Positions 18,791 through 29,386 of a stretch of 64,000 bases of DNA are shown piece after piece. The notes under the pieces are model-generated. The model was not told the DNA's origin. It made no database searches and saw only the letters and a program-made list of their open reading frames with translations. Position 1 is the first letter of the stretch, and each line of letters opens with the position of its first letter. A program made the translations under genes and the position numbers. The DNA lies in contig JAVYJS010000006.1 in assembly GCA_032378655.1 (NCBI GenBank), forward strand, positions 23,030-87,029, written 5' to 3'. The stretch is from Arsenophonus melophagi. Its GTDB lineage: Bacteria > Pseudomonadota > Gammaproteobacteria > Enterobacterales > Enterobacteriaceae.

Positions 18791-19726
18791 TCATATCAAC
18801 CAATAATCAATGAGTTGATCAACTACTTATTCAAGTAGTTATTTGAAGAAATAAGAAGTATAATAATTAATGCAGTGACCTGATCATCCTCTTCAGGACT
18901 TCATAGAAAATTACAAATTTTAGAATAACAGTAGTTTTATTTATTGCTCAATCCTAGCAGGATTTAGTTGCTATGGTTTTCATTTTAGAAAAGTAGATTT
19001 ACCTTTAATAATTTTATTAAAAATACTGAATTAACAACGAGCATTATGCTAATATAAGCATAAACATAATAGAATAATCTATTCATGATTACTAATCAAT
19101 GGATGCATTAGTTATTAATATATGATACTTCAATGAAGTAATCAATATTGCTAAGTGTAATCTCGTTATGTATACAATGTTAATTCTTTTCTTTAGAAAC
19201 CATGATGTCATAGTTATGATGCATCCAAAATTACTGCAATTGATATAATGATAACATTTAGTTTACTGAAATAATTTTATGAATCATGAAGTTTTTATTC
19301 TAACCTAGATAAAAAACTCTGTAATTTTAGTTTGTTAATTTTTGTTCTACTGTTTTTGCATAAAAATGTGATGCTATCAATTAGAATAGATACTGCGATT
19401 CCACTGCAATAAAATCATGTTACCAAGGTATGATTTAATTGGAAGAGATAAGGCGTTTTAGTGACCTTAAATAGGAAGATGTAGAGTGATTAAAACTGTA
19501 TGCAGTTAAATCATAAAAACAGCAATGATATTAGAACATTTTCTTAATTTTTTAGTAACTTTACATGATTTGTATCATCGTTGTATTGTTGTTATTTATT
19601 GCTATTTCATATTTTAATGGTGTTGTCTAAAAAACGATTAGCTATAGATACCAATTATTTAAGTAATGTTTTCAATCTACTAAAACCACATGCCTTGCAA
19701 TTTTAAAAGGAAAGGTAAATAGGTTA

Positions 19727-22561
19727 CTAGTAACCATACTGTAATATCGGTTTCAAAAATTGACCAGTATATGATGTCTTACATTTTACTATCTGCTCTG
19801 GAGTACCAGAAAATAAGATCTCACCACCACTACTACCACCTTCTGGTCCGAGATCAACAATCCAGTCGGCTGTTTTGATTACGTCTAAATTGTGTTCAAT
19901 AATCACAATAGTATTACCCTGATTACGAAGTTGATGTAATACATGCAATAGTTGTTGAATATCAAAAAAATGTAAGCCATTGGTTGGTTCGTCTAAAATA
20001 TAAAGCGTTTTTCCAGTTCCACGTTTAGAAAGTTCTCGAGATAATTTAATTCTTTGTGCTTCACCACCGGATAAAGTACTTGCTGGTTGACCTAAATGAA
20101 TATAAGACAGTCCGACGTCAATTAATGTTTGCAATTTTCGCGTTAATACAGGAACAACGGAAAAATATTCATGAGCTTCCTCAATAGTCATTTCTAATAC
20201 TTCGTGAATATTTTTGGTTTTATATTTAACCTCTAAGGTTTCACGATTATAGCGTTTACCATTACAGTGATCACAGGATACATAAACATCAGGTAGAAAA
20301 TGCATCGCAACTTTGATCACACCATCTCCTTTGCAAGCTTCGCAACGACCTCCTTTTACATTAAAACTGAACCTACCAGGGGTATAACCACGCGCTCGAG
20401 ATTCAGGAACACCAGCAAATAATTCCCTTACTGGAGTCAATACTCCAGTATAGGTAGCTGGATTAGATCTAGGAGTACGACCTATCGGCTTTTGATTAAT
20501 ATTAATTACTTTATCTAAGAATTGTAATCCTTCAATATCTTTATAAGGGGCAGGATCTACATGGGTAGATTTATTTAATTGTCTCTGAACAATAGGAAAT
20601 AAAGTATCATTGATCAAAGTGGATTTACCTGATCCAGAAACTCCGGTAATACAGGTAAATAAACCAATAGGTAGTTCTAATGTGATATTTTTTAAATTAT
20701 TACCTTTCGCACCAATTAACTTAATGATTCTTTCTGCATTGCAAGATATTCGTTTAGGTGGAATAATAATTTTACGTTCACCACTAAGATATTTTCCGGT
20801 TAAAGAGTCTGGATTGCTAATAATATCGTCTATGCTCCCTTGAGCAACGATATGTCCACCATGTATTCCTGGTCCAGGACCAACATCAATAATATGATCT
20901 GCAGTGCGGATCGCATCTTCATCATGTTCAACAACAATAACAGTATTACCTAAATTCCGTAATTGCAGCAAAGTTTGCAATAACCTAGCATTATCTCGTT
21001 GATGTAAGCCAATGGAAGGTTCGTCCAATACATACATGACACCTACTAAACCAGCACCAATTTGACTTGCCAACCGAATACGTTGTGCTTCACCACCGGA
21101 TAAAGTGTCAGCGGAACGAGAAAGAGTAAGGTAATTTAATCCTACGTTAACTAAAAATTTTAGTCGATCATTAATTTCTTTTAAAATTTTTTCTGCAATT
21201 TGTCCACGTTGCCCACTAAATTGCAAGGTTTGTAAAAATGCCATCACATTGTCAATACTCAAATCAGAAATTTCAGATAGAGTGGCGTTTTTAATAAACA
21301 CACAATGGGCTTCTTTTCGTAATCGGGTTCCATGACAGTCCATGCATGGTCGATTATTGATATATTTTGCTAGTTCCTCACGCACTGCTTTTGATTCAGT
21401 TTCTTTATAACGTTTTTCCATATGATGGATTATGCCCTCAAATGGGCGCTGCCTGATAATAATATCACCATGATCGTTTTGATATTTAAAGTCAATTATT
21501 TCTTCTCCAGAACCATATAAGATAACTTGCTTGATTGTTGGATCTAACGAACTAAAGATTGCATTAACATCAAAGTGATAATGTTTAGCTAATGACTGTA
21601 GCATCTGAAAATAATCAAAGTGGCGTTGATCCCAACCATATATTGCCCCAGCAGCCAAAGAAATTGTTTCGTTTTTAATTATATGATCTGGATCAAAAAA
21701 TTGTTGTACTCCTAGTCCATCACAAGAGCTACAAGCCCCTGCGGGATTATTGAAGGAAAAAAGGCGCGGTTCTAATTCACTCATACTGTAATCACATACT
21801 GGACAGGAAAGAGTAGCGGAAAAAATAAGTTTGTTTTCTTGGCTATCATCTATATCAGTAATCACTGCAATGCCTCCTGATAGATTAAGTGTAGCTTCAA
21901 AGGATTCAGCCAGTCGTTGCATGAGTTCAGTATGAACTTTGAAACGATCAACAACTACTTCAATAGTATGCTTTTTATATAGTTCTAATTTAGGTGGATT
22001 AGATAGATCGTAAACTTTGCCATCAATACGAGCGCGCAGATAACCTTGTTTTGCCAAATTATCTAATAGTTTAATATGTTCACCTTTACGCTCTTTAAGT
22101 ATCGGCGCCAATAACATTAATCGCTTTCCTTGCTTCAAGGCCATGATGTTATCAACCATCTGACTAACTGTCTGTGCAATTAACGATATATTGTGATTAG
22201 GACAACGCGGCTCACCAACACGTGCAAATAATAGACGAAAATAATCGTAGATTTCTGTGATTGTTCCTACTGTTGAACGTGGGTTGTATGAGGTGGTTTT
22301 TTGATCAATAGAAATAGCTGGCGATAGTCCCGAAATATGATCAACATCCGGTTTTTCCATTAATGATAAAAACTGCCGAGCATAGGTAGATAGTGATTCA
22401 ACATATCGTCGTTGACCTTCTGCGTAAAGAGTATCAAATGCCAGTGATGATTTTCCTGAGCCAGACAATCCAGTAATAACAATCAAATTATTCCGAGGAA
22501 TAATTAGATGGATATTTTTTAAATTATGGGTTCGTGCTCCTTTGACTTCAATTTTATTCAT
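19727..22561 (-). CDS. uvrA: UvrA, excinuclease ABC damage-recognition subunit
   Basis: UvrA is the damage-sensing ATPase of nucleotide excision repair. Two ABC modules are visible: Walker A motifs in GLSGSGKSSLAFDT near residue 30 and GVSGSGKSTLINDT near residue 640, and signature sequences LSGGEAQRIRLA and LSGGEAQRIKLS. Zinc-binding cysteine pairs occur in CPVCDYSM/CSSCDGLG and CEACKGDG/CDHCNGKRY. The start at 22561 matches the E. coli N-terminus (MNKIEVKGARTHN) and has TCAGG eight bases upstream; an in-frame ATG at 22570 is too close to it. The product is 944 residues. It is divergent from ssb as in E. coli. Confidence 0.97.
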   Translation of the reverse strand: MNKIEVKGARTHNLKNIHLIIPRNNLIVITGLSGSGKSSLAFDTLYAEGQRRYVESLSTYARQFLSLMEKPDVDHISGLSPAISIDQKTTSYNPRSTVGTITEIYDYFRLLFARVGEPRCPNHNISLIAQTVSQMVDNIMALKQGKRLMLLAPILKERKGEHIKLLDNLAKQGYLRARIDGKVYDLSNPPKLELYKKHTIEVVVDRFKVHTELMQRLAESFEATLNLSGGIAVITDIDDSQENKLIFSATLSCPVCDYSMSELEPRLFSFNNPAGACSSCDGLGVQQFFDPDHIIKNETISLAAGAIYGWDQRHFDYFQMLQSLAKHYHFDVNAIFSSLDPTIKQVILYGSGEEIIDFKYQNDHGDIIIRQRPFEGIIHHMEKRYKETESKAVREELAKYINNRPCMDCHGTRLRKEAHCVFIKNATLSEISDLSIDNVMAFLQTLQFSGQRGQIAEKILKEINDRLKFLVNVGLNYLTLSRSADTLSGGEAQRIRLASQIGAGLVGVMYVLDEPSIGLHQRDNARLLQTLLQLRNLGNTVIVVEHDEDAIRTADHIIDVGPGPGIHGGHIVAQGSIDDIISNPDSLTGKYLSGERKIIIPPKRISCNAERIIKLIGAKGNNLKNITLELPIGLFTCITGVSGSGKSTLINDTLFPIVQRQLNKSTHVDPAPYKDIEGLQFLDKVININQKPIGRTPRSNPATYTGVLTPVRELFAGVPESRARGYTPGRFSFNVKGGRCEACKGDGVIKVAMHFLPDVYVSCDHCNGKRYNRETLEVKYKTKNIHEVLEMTIEEAHEYFSVVPVLTRKLQTLIDVGLSYIHLGQPASTLSGGEAQRIKLSRELSKRGTGKTLYILDEPTNGLHFFDIQQLLHVLHQLRNQGNTIVIIEHNLDVIKTADWIVDLGPEGGSSGGEILFSGTPEQIVKCKTSYTGQFLKPILQYGY

Positions 22562-22739
22562 ATATTGCATCCTGAATAAGGATTCCGGTAAAAATAAATA
22601 AAAAAATAAATAAATGTTTAAATTATATTCCTGACAGCATAAATATTACAGTATAGGCTTCTATATTCAATAGCATGTTCATATGCTAAGCTAGTAAAGG
22701 ACATACATTAGGTTAATAATAAAACATCAGGAGTATCAA
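22562..22739. promoter_or_regulatory. Divergent promoter region between uvrA and ssb
   Basis: The 178-base gap must contain promoters for both genes. In E. coli this gap carries a LexA operator. I looked for CTGT-N8-ACAG and found no match; CTGACAG and TACAG occur (22633-22655) but with wrong spacing. SOS control therefore appears to be lost here. Confidence 0.5.
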
Positions 22740-23279
22740 ATGGCCAACAGAGGCGTTAACAAAGTCATACTTATCGGTAACCTTGGACAAGATCCTGAAA
22801 TTCGCTATATGCCAAATGGCGGTGCAGTTGCCAATTTTACATTGGCAACCTCTGAAAGTTGGCGTGATAAGCAAAGTGGCGAAATGCGTGAAAAAACAGA
22901 GTGGCACCGTATTGTAATTTTTGGAAAACTAGCGGAAGTAGCGAGTGAATATTTAAATAAAGGCTCGCAAGTTTATATTGAAGGTTCTCTACAAAACCGT
23001 AAATGGCAAGATCAAAATGGCCAAGATCGCTACTTTACTGAAGTGGTAGTGAATATTAGTGGTACCATGCAAATGCTCGGCGTTCGTAGTAGCTCACAAG
23101 AGGCCATATCACGCAATAATTCTGTTACTGTTGGGGGGCAACTACAGAAATCGGAACAGTTAAAAACAAGTCAGCAGTTTACTGGTAGCAGTTCATCCAA
23201 AATTACACATGCAGGAAAAAATACTCCATTGACTCCGACTGAGCCACCATTAGATTTTGACGATGATATTCCATTTTAA
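22740..23279 (+). CDS. ssb: Single-stranded DNA-binding protein
   Basis: Binds and protects single-stranded DNA at forks and recruits repair proteins. The N-terminal OB fold (residues 1-115) has the conserved tryptophans in ESWRDKQSG, KTEWHRIVIFG and NRKWQDQNG. The linker is short, and the acidic recruitment tail DFDDDIPF is intact at the C-terminus. Its 179 residues match E. coli. The ribosome binding site CAGGAG lies 6-7 bases before the ATG. Confidence 0.97.
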   Translation: MANRGVNKVILIGNLGQDPEIRYMPNGGAVANFTLATSESWRDKQSGEMREKTEWHRIVIFGKLAEVASEYLNKGSQVYIEGSLQNRKWQDQNGQDRYFTEVVVNISGTMQMLGVRSSSQEAISRNNSVTVGGQLQKSEQLKTSQQFTGSSSSKITHAGKNTPLTPTEPPLDFDDDIPF

Positions 23280-23753
23280 CTGATATGAACTGCTTCAGGT
23301 TTTAATTTTGCTTTGTCATTTTAATGTTACAGATAACCAAATTGTCTAGATAAAATTCTAGGAATTATTCTGATTTCTGTAGACTGTTGTCCTTAATTAA
23401 GGGTGTACTTGGCATTATTCGTAAATCAATTTTTTAGTTTTTTCTAGTATCGTTTAAGAACGATTTTGGTTCTAGATATACGGGATTAACTATGAATAAA
23501 CGTTACTTCAGTGCAAGTGATATAGGTTTTTAATTACAATGTTTTGATTTTTGTACGTTTAAAAAGAAAAAATTGATGCACGTTAACATTAGTAATCCAA
23601 AGATCATAACTGGATCTTTGGTTTATATTATCATTTTACGCAATCTCACCGTATGGTAGATTGCGATAGGCCTTGGTGCGCTCGTTTCTAGCGATCAGTG
23701 AAGAGTTAGGTGAATGCTCAATAAATAGATTCTTTGGCTATTTGCATAGCCAA

Positions 23754-23794
23754 TACGGATAAAAGTAAATGGTAAGATTTATTTTTTATCCGTA
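23754..23794. repeat. Inverted repeat, 11-bp arms, 19-nt loop
   Basis: Perfect arms 23754-23764 and 23784-23794. It directly abuts another hairpin (23734-23753). Confidence 0.75.
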
Positions 23795-24385
23795 ACCTAA
23801 ACAAGACAGATAAAATATCAAAGCCATTTGATATAGCATAATGCGTTGATATGCAAAACTGAATAAGAGAAAAATATAAGTTTTGCTCGAGCTAACTAAA
23901 ATACAACTGATATTATACTATACTTTAATCATTTTTAAAATGATGTGTTTCATAAGGTATGATATACTTATAGTGATCTTTAAAATTTAGTCCTTAAGAT
24001 CTCAAATAGTCTTGTAAGCTTTATAAGGTCAAGCTGTTTAATATGCCAGATTGCTTTTTAGATTATATGTTAGTCTTGCTTATGCTGCAAAAAATCAGAT
24101 AACACAAAGTGTGCTACGTTATTTCACTTTTTTTGTAAAGAAAGTTATATCCTATGCATGAGTAAGTTAAAAAAATAAAGATTAAATACCAAGAAAAGGA
24201 GCATAAAGGTTTATATCTATAAAATTAGAGCATACATATTCAGTATTTAATATGTAATTTAAAACTGCATATTAATAATAAAGCCAATCAAAAACATAAT
24301 GCGGTTTTGAATAAACCTAACGTGAAGGTATTTAACTTAATGAAGTTAGATTACTCTTAACTCAAAAATCTAAAATAATAGTTTG

Positions 24386-24420
24386 GATCTATTTCTCTCT
24401 TGACATGAGAGAAATAGATC
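24386..24420. repeat. Inverted repeat, 14-bp arms, 7-nt loop
   Basis: Perfect arms 24386-24399 and 24407-24420 around TTGACAT, containing a purine-only/pyrimidine-only run of the GAGAGAAA type. Confidence 0.9.
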
Positions 24421-24960
24421 TTAAAATGCAGATCAATTGAGAATAACCAATAAATCACTATAAGCACCAAAGAGCGCAATGTAAAATTACAGTTTTTACT
24501 TAATTTTGATATACTAATCACAATTAAGTATTTACTAGAGTCTGATTAAAGGCTTTCTTTGGAGTTTTGAACTAAGTACGCTTAGGATAATTAAGATCTT
24601 TTAGAAGTTTTCACTTCATACAAGAAGTACAAGTAAAAATGTATTTTATAGTCATAAATCCCATACCTAAAACAGGTCATAAATTATAAAGAAGTGTTTA
24701 AGTTTCGATTGTAAAAATCATTTTATGTTTAAAAACATAAGTTTAGAGTTCTTTTTTAACCTACTAATATAGTATATAGGGTATATTATTTTTTAAAAAG
24801 TATTCTTCATGAATACAGGTAACTTATGACTTATTAATGTTTAATTTTATGACTTTTTATGTTAGTTTAACTAGATTCCATATGTATACATAAAGCCAAT
24901 ATGTTCAGTTAATATTTTCTATATTGTTTTATGTACTCAAAAGCTAGAAGGTTTTTAACC

Positions 24961-24996
24961 ATGCTCTAATTCTTCATTATGCTCTAATTCTTCATG
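24961..24996. repeat. Tandem duplication, two 18-bp units
   Basis: Units 24961-24978 and 24979-24996 are identical over 17 of 18 bases (the last base differs). A recent local duplication in noncoding DNA. Confidence 0.9.
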
Positions 24997-25132
24997 TTAT
25001 AGGATATTGAAAATATATTTAAAACATTTATATCAATTTCTGATATTTCAGAACTGTATCATTGATTTTATTTTTTTATTTTTATAATTGGAATGGCGAA
25101 TGATTTTTATTTGCCTTGCATATTATTTTGCT

Positions 25133-25152
25133 TTTATTTTATATAAAATAAA
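25133..25152. repeat. Perfect 20-bp A/T palindrome
   Basis: Halves 25133-25142 and 25143-25152; wholly A and T, so weaker evidence than mixed-sequence palindromes. Confidence 0.7.
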
Positions 25153-25240
25153 TTAAAAGCATTTGATTTTTTATTAAATAATAAAAGAGTTTCATATTGT
25201 TATGATAATACATATATCATTATGTACATTTGATCATCTT

Positions 25241-25281
25241 TAATCAAATAATAAATTGATATTGAATTTATTATTTGATTA
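25241..25281. repeat. Inverted repeat, 17-bp perfect arms, 7-nt loop
   Basis: Arms 25241-25257 and 25265-25281 around GATATTG. Confidence 0.92.
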
Positions 25282-25409
25282 GCGTTATGGTATTGTTCAT
25301 ACTATTATTGATAGTTGAGGCAATGCATGCATACTCAAATGAACTAGACGTTACTTGAATTACTTGTGATGTTACTACTCCCTAAATAACACTTAATCTT
25401 TTATATAAG

Positions 25410-25447
25410 ATCACATGCTCTTCTATTTTATCAGAAGAACATGTGAT
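25410..25447. repeat. Inverted repeat, 15-bp arms with one mismatch, 8-nt loop
   Basis: Arms 25410-25424 and 25433-25447 pair at 14 of 15 positions (25418 against 25439 is the mismatch). Confidence 0.85.
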
Positions 25448-25513
25448 TAAACCATCTCTATCTTTGGCTACAGGTTTTTTAACCTGTATAGGAAAATCTC
25501 GTAAATAACGACC

Positions 25514-25538
25514 ATCCTCTCTCTTAAAGAGAGAGGAT
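25514..25538. repeat. Inverted repeat, 12-bp arms, 1-nt centre
   Basis: Perfect arms 25514-25525 and 25527-25538 about a single A. It is about 25 bases downstream of another hairpin (25469-25488). Confidence 0.85.
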
Positions 25539-26130
25539 TAAAGTAAAACCTGATATAGCACTAATTCTCTTGAAACCGTATTGTTGATAACAAAAAATTG
25601 CTGATTACATTGGTCAATACATTTCAATACACTTTCGGATAAACAATCCGTTCAATAAAAAGTCTTTTAAAGAACAATTAATACCTATAGGTACTTAACA
25701 ACAATTAATGAAAGATTGCTAGTCATTTATAATACTCACTGATCCATGATAAGCAAATAGTCAATAATATCTATGAAGTCTATGAGGATAATAAAATGAA
25801 ATTAAAGTAATAACTCATTTTATATATTAGTAATAGCAATAGACAATCAATGGATTTCTAATAATCCCATCTTTGATGATAAAGTGTAGTACAGAATAAG
25901 CATTATAGAAAAACTGATTATCTTTATAGACTGTTTTCGCTGAAAATACTATTCAATTTCAATTTTAAAAAAGTATAAATATGATATACTTTACAATAAA
26001 ACATTGTATAACATAAAGTAAAATAGTGCAGAAATCATAAACATCATCAGGCTTTCAATTATCAAGATTGACTGTAATTATTGTTTCGTGTATTATTAGA
26101 ATAATGAATTGCAGCAACCAATTGACCAAC

Positions 26131-26150
26131 ATTAGTTGATATCAACTAAT
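26131..26150. repeat. Perfect 20-bp palindrome
   Basis: Halves 26131-26140 and 26141-26150 are exact reverse complements. Confidence 0.85.
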
Positions 26151-26999
26151 ACCTACCTTTTTATTATTGTTTAGTTATAAAACAAAAATATTAAACAATA
26201 ATTGTTATCTTTGCTTAAAAAGCAGCACATAAGAGCTAATGGTAAATAATGTAACGGAACAATAAAATTGTAAAATGTTCTTATATATTGCAAGATATAT
26301 GGTTTACAATCATAATGATTATGGAACGAGATTAGTTCGCTCAGATAATTTTACCGTTATCAAAAGCGTGAGAACTGATTGTTAATACCAGAATAGTTTT
26401 ACATACAATAACAATTGTGTTCATTAATAATGTTAATGTTTACAACATTGCTTGAAACACTTAAATATTTAATGACATGATGAAGACGTTATGAGATAAA
26501 ATAGTTACTTTATGATCACTATATCTACAAACAATATATCATTTTAATTCATATATTTGATGCGCTATATTTCTCGCTTCTATCTAGGATAGATATCAAT
26601 AAATAATGATATATCTTGAAATATTTGAGATCTCCTAATATTCGCGATCATCCGAGATAAAATTTTAAAAAATTTTCGGATCACTACCAATAGATTATTA
26701 CTAATGATTAATAGGTTAGATTTCCTATTTACACTATATCACAAGATGAGATATTGTAAATCTGAGTTGAACAATATTGTTAACTCATTTAAGACTTTTT
26801 AGTGTTAAAAACATTTATGGAAAATCAATCCACTATTACTATGCAATGATAGTATTTATAATATTTTAGCACCTCATTACTGCTAGCGATATTCTTTTAT
26901 CTTTCTTACTAAAACATAATGTTATCATGAATAATGTAATTTGGATTTACTGACCAATAACTATTAGTGTTGGTATTTCACAAACTACATGAACAATCT

Positions 27000-27075
27000 G
27001 TATCCTTGTATTTTAAAGGTAGGCAAAGAGCCTACCGCTTGATTGCAAGCGCCTTTTACCTTTGGAAAAGGATAC
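27000..27075. other. Multi-stem folded element, tRNA-like in outline, of unknown nature
   Basis: An outer 8-bp stem (27000-27007 with 27068-27075) encloses a 7-bp GC-rich hairpin (27018-27024 with 27030-27036), a 6-bp hairpin (27036-27041 with 27046-27051) and a CCTTTT/AAAAGG stem near 27052-27071. Read on the minus strand the order is acceptor-like stem, a D-arm-like segment containing GG, a second hairpin, and a long third hairpin, as in class II tRNAs. A T-arm is missing and no valid anticodon loop is seen. It may be a decayed tRNA, a small RNA, or simply clustered palindromes. It is more GC-rich than its surroundings. Confidence 0.35.
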
Positions 27076-27183
27076 ATATTTATATTGATTGCTATGAGAA
27101 TATACTTCGTTGCATTAATGCTCAGTATGATGAATTAATTTGATCATGTAATAGAAAATGCTAACTGCTCTTTAGGCTGATTG

Positions 27184-27201
27184 TACAGTTGATCAACTGT
27201 A
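27184..27201. repeat. Perfect 18-bp palindrome
   Basis: Halves 27184-27192 and 27193-27201; mixed sequence centred on GATC, followed 12 bases later by a 7-bp hairpin (27213-27230). Confidence 0.8.
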
Positions 27202-27736
27202 TTCTCTAATTGGTCGAATCTGAATTCGACTTAAAAAATAAAACTACCTCCTAATATTTATAAGGATCATAGCTAATACTATTATTGTTTAGTTTCGATA
27301 CTCAACTAAACTGCTTTTAATTTTCTGCCATTAAAGCTCTGCGTGAAGATATCCTATTATTAATTGTTTAATGTAGATATGATAGTTGTGTTATAATCAA
27401 TTACTTTTATCAAGTTTATTTTTCTTTAGTGTATGATAACTTTAATGATTGAGCCTGTAAATACTGATGTTTTATTAGAAGCAGTAATACCTTAACTGAT
27501 ATAAGTTCTGCTTGCTTTTCAAGATTTATTATCTTACTCCGTAAGATTATTACTAATATTATTAGTAGTCACTTATGTGATTACAAACTTTATCAATTAA
27601 GTATTGTTGTTATTCGGATCGCAACCATGTGAATTATCTTGATAATTATAAGTACTTCACTGAATAAATGCATATATGTTCATATTATATGACTCATTAA
27701 AATAAAAACATTAAAATTCATTTAATTAAGGATAAA

Positions 27737-29386
27737 ATGGAAATTTTTTTTACTATTCTTATTTTAATTTTAGTTGTTTCAGTATCAGGTGTCATTACGA
27801 AAGTAATTCCATTTCGTATACCTCTACCAATCATACAGATTGCGATAGGTGCTTTATTAGCCTGGCCTCAATTTGGTTTACATATTGATTTTGATCCAGA
27901 GCTTTTTCTGGTTCTATTGATTCCACCTCTATTATTTGTTGATGGTTGGAAAACGCCAACACGTGAATTCTTTCAAAATGGACGTGAAATTTTCACCTTA
28001 GTGTTTGGTTTAGTTTTAGTGACAGTAGTTGGAATAGGCTATGTGATTTATTGGTTGTTACCGAATATTCCGCTCATTGCTGCTTTTGCTTTGGCAGCGG
28101 TTCTTTCGCCTACTGATGTGGTAGCACTCTCCTCTATTGTTGGTAGAGATCGTATACCAAAACGGATAATGAATGTCTTAGAAGGTGAAGCATTGATGAA
28201 TGATGCTTCCGGCTTGGTAGCATTAAAATTTGCTGTTTCTATTGCTATGGGAACTATGATTTTTAGTGTATATGGTATCGCTTTTGAATTTTTTAAAGTT
28301 GCTATAGGTGGTTTATTAATTGGTATTGCGGTCACATGGACCTATAGCAAATCACTGCGCATGATGAGTCGATGGAGTGGCAATGATCCAGCAACACAAA
28401 TGATTTTGATGTTACTCCTACCTTTTGCTGCATATCTTATTGCAGAGCATATGGGGTTTTCCGGTATTTTATCTGCTGTTGCTTCTGGCATGACAATTAG
28501 CAAAGCTGGTGTTATTCGTAATGCGCCTTTGGCGATGCGGTTACGATCAGATAATGTTTGGTCGATGTTAGAGTTTGTTTTTAATGGCTTAGTTTTTATC
28601 ATGCTAGGTTTACAATTACCAGGTATATGGGAAACTTCTGTTATTCAAGCTGAACTTGATCCAAGTGTTGAAACTTGGATGTTATTTATTGCTGTTTTCA
28701 TTATTTATATTGCTTTATTATTACTAAGATTTATTTGGTTATGGTTAATGGAGCGTTTTAGTCAGCTGTTATTAAAAGCGCAGCCGTTACAATTTGCATC
28801 TTATACTTATCGTGAATTATGGTTAGCTTCTTTTGCTGGAATACGTGGTGCGATTACCTTAGCTGGTGTCCTTTCCATACCATTATTTCTTACAGATGGT
28901 ACACCTTTTCCAGCACGTTATCAGTTAGTTTTTATTGCAACTGGAGTAATCATGATATCAATTTTTATTGGTGTTCTTGCTTTGCCACTTTTGCTATCCA
29001 CTTTTAAAGTTGGTGATAAACTTTCAGATATTCATGAAATAAGAATGGCAAAATCTGCAATGGCAGAAGTAGCGATTGTAAGTATAAATAAAATGGAAGA
29101 ACGTCTTTCGTCTGATGTTCAAGAAGCATTGGATCCCGAAGTTATTAATGAGGTTGCTTCCCGTGTTACGAGCTATCTTCGTCGTAGAACTGTGGGTCAA
29201 GATGAGATGGAGCATAATTTACTAATAGAAGAGTTAGAACGTCGTTTTCGCTTAACTGCATTACGAGCTGAGCGAGCAGAATTATACCACTTGAGAGCAA
29301 AAAAAGAGATCAGTAATGAAACTATGCGAACACTATTATTAGATCTTGATTTGATGGAAGCTTTATTGACTGATAAAGAACATTAA
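27737..29386 (+). CDS. yjcE: YjcE-type Na+/H+ exchanger (CPA1 family membrane antiporter)
   Basis: Predicted inner-membrane monovalent cation/proton antiporter. About 12 hydrophobic segments span residues 1-430. The transport-core motifs are present in SPTDVVALSSI near residue 125 and GEALMNDASGLV near residue 150. A charged cytoplasmic tail of about 120 residues ends in TMRTLLLDLDLMEALL. The length, 549 residues, equals E. coli YjcE as I recall it and the match is end to end. The substrate is inferred from the family. AAGGA lies just before the ATG. In E. coli yjcE also follows ssb, so it closes that block. Its retention in a small genome suggests a role in ion or pH balance. Confidence 0.92.
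   Translation: MEIFFTILILILVVSVSGVITKVIPFRIPLPIIQIAIGALLAWPQFGLHIDFDPELFLVLLIPPLLFVDGWKTPTREFFQNGREIFTLVFGLVLVTVVGIGYVIYWLLPNIPLIAAFALAAVLSPTDVVALSSIVGRDRIPKRIMNVLEGEALMNDASGLVALKFAVSIAMGTMIFSVYGIAFEFFKVAIGGLLIGIAVTWTYSKSLRMMSRWSGNDPATQMILMLLLPFAAYLIAEHMGFSGILSAVASGMTISKAGVIRNAPLAMRLRSDNVWSMLEFVFNGLVFIMLGLQLPGIWETSVIQAELDPSVETWMLFIAVFIIYIALLLLRFIWLWLMERFSQLLLKAQPLQFASYTYRELWLASFAGIRGAITLAGVLSIPLFLTDGTPFPARYQLVFIATGVIMISIFIGVLALPLLLSTFKVGDKLSDIHEIRMAKSAMAEVAIVSINKMEERLSSDVQEALDPEVINEVASRVTSYLRRRTVGQDEMEHNLLIEELERRFRLTALRAERAELYHLRAKKEISNETMRTLLLDLDLMEALLTDKEH

Larger units (their letters stand above)
18448..19726. other. 1.28-kb noncoding spacer between alr and uvrA
   Basis: The genes convergent on this spacer are alr and uvrA. 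In E. coli tyrB, aphA, yjbQ and yjbR lie here; none is recognisable. Inverted repeats: 18474-18491 (a small hairpin 26 bases after alr), 18552-18574, 18700-18725, 18733-18790, 18813-18824, 18821-18840, 19044-19063 and 19722-19735, the last covering the uvrA stop codon. Confidence 0.72.
23280..27736. other. 4.46-kb noncoding spacer between ssb and yjcE, the longest in the window
   Basis: No frame has gene-like features. In E. coli yjcB, yjcC, soxS, soxR and yjcD fill this interval; no remnant is recognisable by eye. Content: inverted repeats 23597-23621, 23639-23665, 23734-23753, 23754-23794, 23815-23834, 24386-24420, 24723-24740, 25133-25152, 25241-25281, 25410-25447, 25514-25538, 26131-26150, 26163-26202, 26763-26787, 27018-27036, 27184-27201, 27213-27230 and 27531-27547; a tandem repeat at 24961-24996; and a folded GC-richer element at 27000-27075. 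The yjcE promoter must be near 27700 but is not assigned. Confidence 0.72.

Noticed and set aside
27000..27075. Functional tRNA gene
   Set aside because: No T-arm or GTTCGA-type loop, no uridine at position 33 and no usable anticodon loop; kept only as a structured element of unknown nature.
28048..28602. Two minus-strand frames opposite yjcE
   Set aside because: They are antisense shadows of a clearly conserved gene and lack initiation signals.
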